From assembly GCA_964581565.1 (NCBI GenBank), contig CAZOOZ010000004.1, positions 157,051 to 221,050 of the forward strand: a stretch of DNA of 64,000 nt, in the 5' to 3' direction. The notes beneath the pieces were generated by a model. It did not search any database. It saw only the letters and a list, made by a program, of their open reading frames with translations, and had not been told where the DNA came from. This DNA comes from UBA1433 sp964581565 (GTDB lineage: Bacteria > Bacillota > Clostridia > Eubacteriales > UBA1433). Positions 16,963 through 26,145 of the stretch are shown here, piece by piece. Positions within the stretch are counted from its first letter, which is position 1. Each line of letters opens with the position of its first letter. A program made the position numbers and the translations under genes.

Positions 16963-17691
16963 TCAAATCATTTTATACATATCTTTCTTTAGCTGATTAA
17001 TTAATTTTTTTTCCAGTCTCGATATGTACGATTGTGAGATATTCATCTCATCGGCAATTTCTTTTTGTGTCATTTCACAGATGTTGCACAGACCAAACCT
17101 TTTTTTTAATATATCCTGATCCCGTTCGTTCATCTTATTAATTAAATTCCATAATAATTCACTGTCGGCATTTTTTTCCATAATAACAAATACACTATCT
17201 TCGCCCGAATCCAAAATATCACATAATAAAAGCTCATTCCCTTCGCTATCCGTATTCAATGGTTCATCTAAAGACAGTTCATTTTTTATTTTAGTATGTT
17301 TGCGTAAATGCATTAACATTTCGTTTTCAATGCATTTTGACGCATATGTAGCAAATTTAATATTTTTATCCGTATCAAATGTATTCACCGCTTTTATTAA
17401 TCCAATGCTCCCAAGTGACACTAAATCTTCGATATTTGCATTGGTATTTTCAAATTTTTTTGCAATATAAACAACTAACCTCAAATTTCTTTCGATTAAT
17501 TCTTTCTTGGCCCATTCTTCTCGGTTTCTCAATCCGGCTATTGCTTTTATCTCTTCATTGATATCCATCGGAGGCGGCAATACCTCGGTGCCAGTAATAA
17601 AATAGATACCGCGTTTAAATATAGAAAGTAATTCTGTCACTTTAAGTATGATTGTAATTTTTATATGATAACTATTCATGTACACATTCAT
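16963..17691 (-). CDS. sigE: RNA polymerase sporulation sigma factor SigE (pro-protein)
   Basis: Up to 242 residues. An amphipathic pro-sequence of about 30 residues ends at IYFITGTEVLPPP, which aligns with the SpoIIGA cleavage region of Bacillus pro-SigE; cleavage is predicted after Tyr30. Region 2 (ERNLRLVVYIAKKFENT, GSIGLIKAVNTFDT, FATYASKCIENEML) and region 4 (TQKEIADEMNISQSYISRLE) are intact. It governs early mother-cell genes. It overlaps spoIIGA by 20 bases. The start is uncertain: ATG 17691, GTG 17685 or ATG 17679. GTG is best spaced from the AAAGGA. Confidence 0.96.
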   Translation of the reverse strand: MNVYMNSYHIKITIILKVTELLSIFKRGIYFITGTEVLPPPMDINEEIKAIAGLRNREEWAKKELIERNLRLVVYIAKKFENTNANIEDLVSLGSIGLIKAVNTFDTDKNIKFATYASKCIENEMLMHLRKHTKIKNELSLDEPLNTDSEGNELLLCDILDSGEDSVFVIMEKNADSELLWNLINKMNERDQDILKKRFGLCNICEMTQKEIADEMNISQSYISRLEKKLINQLKKDMYKMI

Positions 17692-18559
17692 TTCCTTTCG
17701 TTAATAAAATAGGATTAAATATAGCTTTTAAATCTTTATTTAAGCCATTTAACGGAAATTCTAATATTCCAATCAATGCATTTCCACTTACATCATGAAT
17801 ACAATTCTCATATGAAATTTGTATTTTATCGGGTTGGAAACATACTACATTTTTACTGCCGGTCACAGTGCTCATACTTACAATTGTAAATTTATTTTTA
17901 TATTTACTCGTAGCAACCGCTTCTTCGATATGATTGATATCTATACAAAAATATTGCTCAATTATTTCCTCAATAGATTGTTTTTCTGTTAAAATGACAT
18001 TTTTTCCGCTTATGGTTTTTAATAAATTACCGTTATCGGCAAATCCGTATAATTTACAAGTAATATCGTTGCATTTAATATATATTTCAGCATTAGATAA
18101 TATATTTTTATTTTTTATAACTTCACTTATAATAATTGTCAAAACACAAACGATTGATATTACAGTAATAACTTTACTCGTTGTTATATTTTCTGCTACA
18201 ATAATACCCGATATGGCTATAATTTTTTTATCTACGAAATTTGAAATAAACATTACTGCACCTGCACATATAAATGCTAGAAAAAAATATTGGATACTAA
18301 GCAAAAAAACTGTTTTGAAATGTACTTTATTAATTGATATGAAGACCATCATAAAAGCAATAATTACTTTTAAGAATGGATATGTAAATATTTTAAAATT
18401 CATTATAAAAAGCAATGCATAAACTGCTCCTATAATAGCTGCTATTATGCTTCTTAGAATTAAAAATTTACGTTTGTTGATTTTAGCAAGTACATATAAA
18501 AGGATTAAATTTATGCAGAAATTGATTAACAACACCGATTCTGCATATACATAATACAT
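17672..18559 (-). CDS. spoIIGA: Sigma-E processing peptidase SpoIIGA
   Basis: 295 residues. Five hydrophobic segments in the first 150 residues anchor it in the sporulation septum; the rest is a cytosolic aspartic-protease-like domain. SpoIIGA cleaves pro-SigE after a signal from SpoIIR. The catalytic motif in Bacillus is DTG; here residues 175-177 read Asp-Asn-Gly (FADNGNLL), keeping the Asp but replacing the Thr. It sits directly upstream of sigE, as in all endospore formers I know. A Spo0A-like box and TATAAT lie upstream. Confidence 0.93.
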   Translation of the reverse strand: MYYVYAESVLLINFCINLILLYVLAKINKRKFLILRSIIAAIIGAVYALLFIMNFKIFTYPFLKVIIAFMMVFISINKVHFKTVFLLSIQYFFLAFICAGAVMFISNFVDKKIIAISGIIVAENITTSKVITVISIVCVLTIIISEVIKNKNILSNAEIYIKCNDITCKLYGFADNGNLLKTISGKNVILTEKQSIEEIIEQYFCIDINHIEEAVATSKYKNKFTIVSMSTVTGSKNVVCFQPDKIQISYENCIHDVSGNALIGILEFPLNGLNKDLKAIFNPILLTKGNECVHE

Positions 18560-18588
18560 TCTTCACCTACTGTTTATTGATAAATTCA

Positions 18589-18623
18589 ATTATAGCTTTA
18601 TTTACTAAAATAATTTTGTCATT
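18589..18623 (-). promoter_or_regulatory. Possible Spo0A-controlled promoter of spoIIGA-sigE
   Basis: A TATAAT -10 lies at 18594-18589 on the minus strand, 30 bases before the spoIIGA start. No good -35 is present. About 20 bases upstream the opposite strand reads TTTGTCATT (18615-18623), matching 7 of 9 bases of the 0A box TTTGTCRAA. The spoIIG promoter of Bacillus has the same plan. Tentative. Confidence 0.4.
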
Positions 18624-18658
18624 ATATGTATATTCTCTCTATATTATGATTATAATTA

Positions 18659-18692
18659 AAAAAAGAACAGGCTATTATGCCTGTTCTTTTTT
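18659..18692 (-). terminator. Intrinsic terminator after the class IV aminotransferase gene
   Basis: A perfect 12-bp stem AAAAGAACAGGC/GCCTGTTCTTTT (18661-18672 with 18679-18690) with a 6-base loop and T tracts on both sides. It lies 12 bases after the aminotransferase stop and upstream of spoIIGA, so it insulates the sporulation operon. Confidence 0.88.
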
Positions 18693-18702
18693 AATAAGTT
18701 CA

Positions 18703-19437
18703 TTAATTTTTTCTATGCTGATATATATAATTTAAAACATAATTATTATATTCATTTTGTAATTTTATTATTGTTTCATTTTGAGAACTTAGAAATGTAA
18801 AATGATCAATTTTTTTAATCGGTAAAACTCCTATTGATGTTCCTGTAATAAAAAATCCATCCATTTCATTTATATTTTTTAAATAGATATCTTCAAATTT
18901 TACAGGTATTTTGAAAGAATTTGCTAACTGCAAAATAATTTTTCTTGTAACGCCCATTAAAACAGCTTGGTTATTTTGTGTATAGATTATATTCTTTTTA
19001 ACTCCAAAAAAATTTGAACGTGTGCCTTCTTTTAAAATATCATTATCGTAAAGTATAAATTCAAATATATCATTCTCTGTAAAATTATCTCTGAGTCTGG
19101 AATAATAAGATTGTTCGCTGGATTTAATATTAGGATTTTTTCGCTCACATGATACAGTTTTTACTGATACACCGCATTTGTACATATCTTTGCTTGTCTT
19201 AATAGGTTCTTGAAAAGACATGTTTATGCCATAAGCATAAACATCAATTTTTAAATTGGTTATAATAGTATTATCTAATTTTGCATCATAATATTTTTTG
19301 TAAATATCATCAATTCGGAAATTGATGTTTATATTACATTGTTTTGCAGAATCATAAAGACGTTGCAAATGCTCTTCGGCAAATAAAGCAACTCCTTTTT
19401 CAAACCGTATCACTTCATATATATGTTTTTCATTCAT
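18703..19437 (-). CDS. Class IV aminotransferase / aminodeoxychorismate lyase family
   Basis: 244 residues, fold-type IV PLP enzyme. Evidence: an N-terminal FEKGVALFAEEHLQRL segment as in BCAT/PabC proteins, a likely PLP lysine in NIKSSEQSYYSRLRD, the motif KEGTRSNFFGV, and VLMGVTRKIILQLA. It could be a branched-chain or D-amino acid aminotransferase or 4-amino-4-deoxychorismate lyase for folate; no pabA/pabB neighbour is present to decide. ATG 19437 is preferred over TTG 19443. It is followed by a strong terminator. Confidence 0.85.
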   Translation of the reverse strand: MNEKHIYEVIRFEKGVALFAEEHLQRLYDSAKQCNININFRIDDIYKKYYDAKLDNTIITNLKIDVYAYGINMSFQEPIKTSKDMYKCGVSVKTVSCERKNPNIKSSEQSYYSRLRDNFTENDIFEFILYDNDILKEGTRSNFFGVKKNIIYTQNNQAVLMGVTRKIILQLANSFKIPVKFEDIYLKNINEMDGFFITGTSIGVLPIKKIDHFTFLSSQNETIIKLQNEYNNYVLNYIYQHRKN

Positions 19438-19473
19438 GGCCAATCTTCTTTCATAACTGGATATCGATAATGA

Positions 19474-20631
19474 TTATAATAAACTTTTTATTATATTTAA
19501 TCCCGCGATAATCGTTCCCACGATGCTGCCAACATTCGCAAGCGCCACAACCAATAGTATTTTAGTAATTTTATTCGACCAAAAACCTTTCAAAGTTGCA
19601 ACATCATCATAAAGATTCTCGAAGTCTTTTACGACAGGTTTTCTAATATAAGCTTCCGTTAATCCGGCAAACCAGCCGCCCGCGAGCAATGGATTAAGCA
19701 CACCGATCGGTGCCGCTATAAAAGCCGTTAACATGGAAAGCGGACTCCCAAAGGCGACCAATACTCCTAGCGCGGAGCATATACCTGTCGTTAGGAACCA
19801 TACAATAATTTGCCTCATACCAACCTGTACATCTTGCTTGAAGCTCAGAACGATTAAAATAATTAGCGCCGCCGGAACAATATAATTTAATAATTTTAGT
19901 TTCCCCTTTTTTTCTTTTACTTCCTCCAGGTTGCTAATATCTATTGTTGTATGCAGGTTTTTTAAAATACCCGGTATATGTGCGGCACCAACGACTGCCA
20001 AGACTGTTTTTCCATTTGCCTTTTTTATTTTTTGTGACATATACTGATCACGTTCATCAACAAGCACTTCTTTAATGCCTTTAAATTCATTTCCCATTTC
20101 ATTTAACGCGGATGTAATGATATCCTGTTGTTTCAATTGCTCTAATTCTTCTTTTGTGATTTCCGTTTCGTCAAATAAACTCATAACCAAACTTATAATA
20201 AGTTTGCATTTTTCTATAAATTTTAATTTATTCCAAATACGGGCAAAAGTTGTCTTTATATTTCTATCAACAAGTTCGATCGATATATTATTTTCTTTTG
20301 CTATCTTTATTGCTCGAATCATTTCGGCGCCGGCAGAAACGCCAAGCTGTGCGCCGATTTTTCTTTGATAGGATGCAAGTATTATATTGGCTAATAATAC
20401 CATCCCCTTTTTTTGTTTAATAATTTGATAAATATCTGTATTTTTCCATTTATTCTCATCTTGAATAGATAAATACCGTTCCTCATCCAATTCAATACAG
20501 ATTACATCAGGATGATATCTTTCGACACATTCGTCGACATCAAGGACACTTTGCTCGGAAACATGTGCTGTCCCTAATAATATTATTTCTTTTCCATCAA
20601 TGTTTACTACACATACCTTATCATTCATCAT
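19474..20631 (-). CDS. TraB/PrgY family membrane protein
   Basis: 385 residues. The N-terminal domain has the TraB/GumN signature ILLGTAHVSEQSV near residue 16 and DVICIELDEERY near 42, with AVVGAAHIPGI near 215. The C-terminal part (about 250-385) has four or so membrane segments. Enterococcal TraB/PrgY blocks self-response to sex pheromone. The fold resembles metal-dependent TIKI-type proteases, but chromosomal bacterial members have no firm role. The ATG directly follows the nrdJ stop codon, implying coupled translation. Confidence 0.85.
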   Translation of the reverse strand: MMNDKVCVVNIDGKEIILLGTAHVSEQSVLDVDECVERYHPDVICIELDEERYLSIQDENKWKNTDIYQIIKQKKGMVLLANIILASYQRKIGAQLGVSAGAEMIRAIKIAKENNISIELVDRNIKTTFARIWNKLKFIEKCKLIISLVMSLFDETEITKEELEQLKQQDIITSALNEMGNEFKGIKEVLVDERDQYMSQKIKKANGKTVLAVVGAAHIPGILKNLHTTIDISNLEEVKEKKGKLKLLNYIVPAALIILIVLSFKQDVQVGMRQIIVWFLTTGICSALGVLVAFGSPLSMLTAFIAAPIGVLNPLLAGGWFAGLTEAYIRKPVVKDFENLYDDVATLKGFWSNKITKILLVVALANVGSIVGTIIAGLNIIKSLL

Positions 20632-23553
20632 TTAACTGCATCCGGTAGTGCTTCCGCAGTCTTTACAAACTTTGCAGTTTCCGTTTCTAAACATCTTAAC
20701 ACTTCCGCAAATAGCACATCTTTCTCCGTAAAGTCTCTCTTCTTTTTCTTTTACAGATTCTTTTTTATCAATATTTTTATCTATTTTATTATTAACAGAT
20801 ACTGATGGTAAACTTTCAGGCTTCACTTGTATTCGGGTATAATCTCCCAATTCTAAATCAATTATCTTGCTGATCAGATCAGCCACTGATGATGCGTTTT
20901 TAATGTATGGATGCCTGCTGACAAAACCAGATGGCTCAAATTGCTGTCCGCGTAGCATTCTCGATATTTCTTCCGGAGGAATATTATATTGCAGCATATT
21001 TGAAATGGATTTTGATAATACGGCTAAAAGCCCTTTAACAACCGTACCTTCCTTATCACTTGATACAAATAATTCTGCCATGGTGCCGTCTTCATAATAT
21101 CCGATTGTGACATAGAGTTCTATATCTCCAATCTCAGCCGCGTGTGTTCTGCTCATGCGCATACCGCTTGGACGTTTTCTGTTCGGTATTTCTTTTGAAC
21201 AATTTTCAGCATAATTCAACAATTCTTTATAATTATATTCCGATAACTCTCTTTGTTTTACTGAGGTCCCAATGTAAAGAGGCTGGCTCACTTTGCATCC
21301 GTCTCTATAAAGTGATATTGCTTTGCATCCTGTGGTATATGCCAGTAAATGAATGCTTGCAACATCCGCAACCGTTGCGCTCGCTGGCAAATTCACTGTT
21401 TTAGATACCGATCCGCTTATATTTGGTGTAATGGCTGATACCATTAATACATGCCCTTGAGGAGAGATATCATTCGCTGTCTCAAAAATTTTAATGTGGT
21501 CCTCTTTTAAATGAGGAGCTTCTTGCAACGATGAATTGATTAATATACCTTTTTCATCTTTTTGAAGCATAAATTGCATAATATCATTACATTCTTTTTC
21601 GCTATAACCTAAATTTTTCAACGCAGTCATAACGATGGGATTTATGATTTCCATACTTCCACCGCCAACTAGTTGTTTATAAAACACATGCGAATAAAAG
21701 GGTTCTATTGAGGTCGCTGCACAATCCATAGCAAATGATATCGTGCCGGTAGGGGCAACAACGCTTACCTGCGCATTTCTGTATCCGTATTTATTTCCGA
21801 AATCTATAGCGTTGTTCCATTCTCTTTTTAAAATATCAGAAAAATTTTTAAAACTTAAATTGCTCAATATTTCGTGATTGATTTTAAAAACGTTATAATC
21901 AATTCCTTGAAGTGCACCATCAATTGCTCCTGCAATAACGGCATGATTTTGAATTACCTTCATTATATGTTTTTTATTTATTTCATAGGCTGCAAATGCA
22001 TCGATATGCTTTGCCATTATCGCTGATGTTTTATAGGATATGGCAGTCATTAGCGAGCATAGCGCCGCCACTATATTTCGTCCTTCATCAGAATCGTATG
22101 CAATACCCGCTGATAATAAGACAGAAGCAACATTGCATATTCCAAGCCCCGTAGTTCTAAACATATAGCTGTTTTTTGCTATGTCTTCCGTCGGGAAATG
22201 AGCCCAATATATGGATGCTTCAAGGACTAATTGTATCAGTGAACATAAATGCATGTATCCTTCGATGTCAAAAGAGGAATTTGCCCCGTCAAAAAAGGCA
22301 TAAACGTTCACCGACGCTAAATTGCATGCCGTATCATCTAAGAAAGCATATTCCGAACATGGATTCGTGGCATTTATTCTGTTGTGTTTAGCATTGTATT
22401 GTCCGTCTAAACCACAGGGGCATGTATGCCATGCATTAAAAATATCATCAAATTGAAGTCCCGGATCAGCACAATCCCATGAAGATTTATTAATTTTGTT
22501 CCATAGATCCTGTACTTTTATATATTTGTTTACTTTATTGTCTACCCTGCCCTTTAATAAAATCTCACTGTCGGGATTTCTATCTAAATCCAAGACTTTT
22601 TGCATAAATTCTTTTGATGTACGAACAGAGTTGTTTCCGTTTTGTCCGCTGACCGTTTGATAAGCTTCTCCATCCATGGAAGTATCATAACCCATTTTGC
22701 CAAGGGCTCTCACTTTTTCTTCTTCAAGCGATTTCCATAAAACAAATTTTTCTATTTCAGGATGGTCAATATCCAGAATAAGCATTTTGGCGGCGCGCCT
22801 TGTGGTACCGCCTGACTTTATTGCACCTGCATTTTTGTCCAATCCTTTCACAAAACTCATCAAACCGCTTGATGCGCCTCCGTTTGAAAGTGCCTCATTA
22901 ACCCCTCTCAAAGGAGAAAAATTGGTGCCTACTCCGCTCCCGCCTTTAAATAATTTTGTCTCGGTGACATATTGCTCCGAGATCGAATGTTTGCCGATCA
23001 GACGGTCTGCAATAGATAGAATAAAGCAAGCGGATGATTGTGTTCTCGTATATCTGTCTTCACTTTTATTAACTTGCTTTAATTTTTCATCATAATAGTA
23101 CAAATCATCAGATTCACCTTTAATATTATAATTTCTCATAATACCGGTATTGAACCATTGCGGTGAATTTGGCGCCCACATTTGTTTTAGAAGAGCATAT
23201 ACCATCTCATCATAAAAAATTTGTTTCTGCTCTTCTGTTTGAATGATTTTTTCTTCGCATAGAGCATCAGTCCAAAACCCAACCATTCTATCGGCTACTT
23301 GTTTTAAACTGTTTTCATGCTTGCGAGGCGTATTTACGCCTGCTTTTCTAAAGTATTTAGACGCAATAATATTACAGGCATTTTGTGAATAATGAACGGG
23401 AAATTCAAGTTCACGCATATCAAGAATGTACTTGCCTGTTCTGTGGTCTACTATTTGGGCATCTACTATTTTATAATCAAACAAATCATATACTGTTTTT
23501 GCATCGTCATTTAATAAATTTTTGGTAAAATATCGTTTGAATAATGTGTCCAT
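20632..23553 (-). CDS. nrdJ: Adenosylcobalamin-dependent ribonucleotide reductase (class II)
   Basis: 973 residues. The radical-enzyme barrel is recognisable from FPVHYSQNACN near residue 52, WFNTGI, the QSSACFIL active-site segment, NPCSEYAFLDDTACNL and APTGTISFAMDCAATSIEP. The C-terminus carries a zinc-ribbon-like CAICGSVKMF...CKVCKDCGSTTGC tail with the redox cysteines. It reduces ribonucleotides using a B12 radical and needs no oxygen. No B12 riboswitch was found in the short space upstream. Its use of B12 parallels MetH in this window. Confidence 0.96.
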   Translation of the reverse strand: MDTLFKRYFTKNLLNDDAKTVYDLFDYKIVDAQIVDHRTGKYILDMRELEFPVHYSQNACNIIASKYFRKAGVNTPRKHENSLKQVADRMVGFWTDALCEEKIIQTEEQKQIFYDEMVYALLKQMWAPNSPQWFNTGIMRNYNIKGESDDLYYYDEKLKQVNKSEDRYTRTQSSACFILSIADRLIGKHSISEQYVTETKLFKGGSGVGTNFSPLRGVNEALSNGGASSGLMSFVKGLDKNAGAIKSGGTTRRAAKMLILDIDHPEIEKFVLWKSLEEEKVRALGKMGYDTSMDGEAYQTVSGQNGNNSVRTSKEFMQKVLDLDRNPDSEILLKGRVDNKVNKYIKVQDLWNKINKSSWDCADPGLQFDDIFNAWHTCPCGLDGQYNAKHNRINATNPCSEYAFLDDTACNLASVNVYAFFDGANSSFDIEGYMHLCSLIQLVLEASIYWAHFPTEDIAKNSYMFRTTGLGICNVASVLLSAGIAYDSDEGRNIVAALCSLMTAISYKTSAIMAKHIDAFAAYEINKKHIMKVIQNHAVIAGAIDGALQGIDYNVFKINHEILSNLSFKNFSDILKREWNNAIDFGNKYGYRNAQVSVVAPTGTISFAMDCAATSIEPFYSHVFYKQLVGGGSMEIINPIVMTALKNLGYSEKECNDIMQFMLQKDEKGILINSSLQEAPHLKEDHIKIFETANDISPQGHVLMVSAITPNISGSVSKTVNLPASATVADVASIHLLAYTTGCKAISLYRDGCKVSQPLYIGTSVKQRELSEYNYKELLNYAENCSKEIPNRKRPSGMRMSRTHAAEIGDIELYVTIGYYEDGTMAELFVSSDKEGTVVKGLLAVLSKSISNMLQYNIPPEEISRMLRGQQFEPSGFVSRHPYIKNASSVADLISKIIDLELGDYTRIQVKPESLPSVSVNNKIDKNIDKKESVKEKEERLYGERCAICGSVKMFRNGNCKVCKDCGSTTGCS

Positions 23554-23593
23554 CTAATTCCTGCCTTGTCTATGATATATTTTACTTTTATTT

Positions 23594-24847
23594 TTATCTT
23601 ATTTGTCCGCTGCCTTCAACAATAAACTTTACCGTTGTAAGAGCGTCAAGCCCCATAGGCCCTCTTGCATGTAGTTTTTGTGTAGAGATTCCAATCTCGG
23701 CACCGAGACCAAATTCACCGCCATCGGTAAATCGTGTCGAAGCATTGACATAAACAGTAGAGCTATCTATTTTTTCTGTGAATTTCCTGCTGTTCACATA
23801 GTCATTTGTAACAATTGCCTCAGAATGTGCCGTTGCATATTTATTGATATGTTCTATGGCTTCATCAACATCCAAGACAACTTTCACGGCTAAAATATAG
23901 TCTTCATATTCCGTTGCATAATCCTCTTCCGTAGCTTCTACAACATTTTTCTGACCATTTAGTATTTTAAAAGAAGTCGGACAACATCGTAATTGAGTAT
24001 TATATTCATCCATTTTTTCTTTAATTTTAGGTAATACTTCATTTGCAATATTTTGATGCAGCAATAATGTTTCCATTGCGTTGCAAACACTTGGTCTGCT
24101 GTTTTTAGCATTATTTGCAATAAAGACAGCCATTTCAATATCTGCATTGTAATCTATATATGTATGGCAATTTCCAAGTCCTGTCGCAATTACCGGAACA
24201 GTAGAATTTTCCACAACTGTACGGATGAGCTTTCCGCTGCCACGTGGAATTAATACATCAATATATTCGTTAAGCCTCATCATTTCCTGTGCATAAATTC
24301 TGTCCGTACTTTCCAACAAGATAATACAATCTTCGGGAAGACCCGCTTGGCTTATTGCGCTTCGCATCGTATCGGCAAGTATTTTATTTGTATTGATTGT
24401 CTCTTTACCACCTCGAAGAATACAAGCATTTCCTGATTTTAAACAAAGTGTAGCGGCATCAACAGTGACATTGGGACGTGATTCATAAATCATCCCAATG
24501 ACACCCAACGGAACGGATACTTTTTTTATTTTTAATCCATTAGGCCGTGTAGATCCACTCATTATTTTTCCACATGGATCATCGAGCTCAATTAAATATT
24601 TGACAGCTTTTATGATGTCATCGAGTCTTTTATCATTCAAAGTAAGTCTTTCAATAAACGCTGATTTATAATTTATTTCAATAGCATTTTTAATATCAAG
24701 GGCATTTGCCTCTAATATTACTTTTCTGCTTTTATCAATTGCATTCGCAATATTTAAAAGCGCTTCGTTTTTTGTTTGTGTCGATTGATTTGCCAGAATC
24801 ATGGACGCTTCTTTGGCACGTATCCCGATGTGTTTCATGTTAATCAT
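23594..24847 (-). CDS. proA: Glutamate-5-semialdehyde dehydrogenase (gamma-glutamyl phosphate reductase)
   Basis: 417 residues of the aldehyde dehydrogenase superfamily; second step of proline synthesis. Landmarks: VPLGVIGMIYESRPNVT near residue 112, SGNACILRGGKE near 140, catalytic Cys in SRPSVCNAMETLL, and GEFGLGAEIGIS with a terminal RGPMGLDALTT. The start at 24847 is chosen from AGGAG nine bases upstream; it overlaps proB by 8 bases. The order is proB-proA, one operon. Confidence 0.96.
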   Translation of the reverse strand: MINMKHIGIRAKEASMILANQSTQTKNEALLNIANAIDKSRKVILEANALDIKNAIEINYKSAFIERLTLNDKRLDDIIKAVKYLIELDDPCGKIMSGSTRPNGLKIKKVSVPLGVIGMIYESRPNVTVDAATLCLKSGNACILRGGKETINTNKILADTMRSAISQAGLPEDCIILLESTDRIYAQEMMRLNEYIDVLIPRGSGKLIRTVVENSTVPVIATGLGNCHTYIDYNADIEMAVFIANNAKNSRPSVCNAMETLLLHQNIANEVLPKIKEKMDEYNTQLRCCPTSFKILNGQKNVVEATEEDYATEYEDYILAVKVVLDVDEAIEHINKYATAHSEAIVTNDYVNSRKFTEKIDSSTVYVNASTRFTDGGEFGLGAEIGISTQKLHARGPMGLDALTTVKFIVEGSGQIR

Positions 24848-25640
24848 TAAGCTCACTCCTTTTTTTAAAATATGTTCCTACTTGTTTCCCGGAAAATAAA
24901 TCATATAAAAGATCCGGATCTTTACCCGATATTATAAACGTTGAAATATCATTTTCTTGTGCATACTCGGCAGCCTGTATTTTTGTGATCATTCCGCCTG
25001 TGCCGAGATTGCTGGCGCTATCTTCTGCAAGCCGGTGAATTTTCTGGTCGATTTTACCGACTTCTTTTATCAACACAGCGTCAGGATTGGTGGTAGGATC
25101 AGATGTATACAATCCATCTACATCCGATAATATGATTAATGCGTCCGCATTTACCATATGTGCCACTAAAGCTGATAAATTGTCGTTATCGCCTATTGTC
25201 AATTCTTCGATACAAACACTATCGTTTTCGTTTACAACAGGAATGACATTCATATCTATTAGTCTGTTAAAAGTATTTATAACATTTTCAGTTCGGTCCA
25301 TACTCTGTGTTATATCCAGCGTTAAAAGTATTTGTGCAACTGTGTGATGATAAACAGAAAACATCTTATCATATAAGTACATTAATTCGCATTGCCCAAT
25401 AGCAGCAAAAGCCTGTTTATCCGGCAGATCCGATGACTTTCGCAATACGCCCATCTTCCCCATGCCTACAGCAACAGCTCCGGATGATACAATAATGATC
25501 TCTTTTCCGGAGTTTTTAATATCACTGATTACCTTAATCAAATATTCCATTGCCCGAATGTCGATAAGTCCTTGGGGATGAGTCAAAGTCGAACTTCCAA
25601 TCTTTAGAACCACTTTCTTAATATTACAAAAATCGATCAA
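24840..25640 (-). CDS. proB: Glutamate 5-kinase
   Basis: 266 residues of the amino acid kinase fold: KKVVLKIGSSTLT near residue 8, IIVSSGAVAVGMG near 50, VNENDSV near 135, DNDNLSALVA, and GTGGMITKIQAAEYA near 215. It phosphorylates glutamate to gamma-glutamyl phosphate. The C-terminal PUA domain of the longer form is absent, as in many short clostridial ProB proteins. No T-box is visible in the 91 bases upstream. Confidence 0.95.
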   Translation of the reverse strand: MIDFCNIKKVVLKIGSSTLTHPQGLIDIRAMEYLIKVISDIKNSGKEIIIVSSGAVAVGMGKMGVLRKSSDLPDKQAFAAIGQCELMYLYDKMFSVYHHTVAQILLTLDITQSMDRTENVINTFNRLIDMNVIPVVNENDSVCIEELTIGDNDNLSALVAHMVNADALIILSDVDGLYTSDPTTNPDAVLIKEVGKIDQKIHRLAEDSASNLGTGGMITKIQAAEYAQENDISTFIISGKDPDLLYDLFSGKQVGTYFKKRSELND

Positions 25641-25731
25641 TGTATCTACCTCTCTTCTGTAATGATTTTTATTATAACATTATATTCTTGGAATTTTAAA
25701 TGAATTTATAAATGGATATACGCAATTTTTA

Positions 25732-26145
25732 TTATTTAAACAGATGTCTTACGATAACATCCATATTATATGTCAATACAATTAAGGGAATATATATGTA
25801 AATGATAAATAAAATCATTGTATTCGAGATATTGTTGAATATAAAAACATAGAGCGCAGTATCCAATAGTAAAAAAATTGAAAATAATCTAAACACTACC
25901 AATGCAAATTTTTTAAAACTACTTTTTTTACTTAAATATAAATATATGATCAATAAAAATAAAATCAGTAAAATAAATACCAGTATTGCCTCCAATAAAA
26001 TTACGTATTTTATAACAGTATTTATCGATTGCATATTTTGTATAAGTGTCTTTGCAATCAATAAATCCAATATCACCAATGATATCGTCATGGAAAATAA
26101 ATATATTTTTAAAAATCGATTTAATTTTATATTCGAATTATTCAT
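25732..26145 (-). CDS. Small integral membrane protein, 137 aa, unknown
   Basis: Four hydrophobic segments (about residues 12-32, 43-68, 80-100 and 108-128) fill the protein; there is no recognisable domain. The first ATG overlaps the uvrC stop by 4 bases, so it is translated from the uvrC message. No function can be given. Confidence 0.7.
   Translation of the reverse strand: MNNSNIKLNRFLKIYLFSMTISLVILDLLIAKTLIQNMQSINTVIKYVILLEAILVFILLILFLLIIYLYLSKKSSFKKFALVVFRLFSIFLLLDTALYVFIFNNISNTMILFIIYIYIPLIVLTYNMDVIVRHLFK

Noticed and set aside
17934..18422. 162-codon plus-strand frame opposite spoIIGA
   Set aside because: Shadow frame; spoIIGA is well supported.
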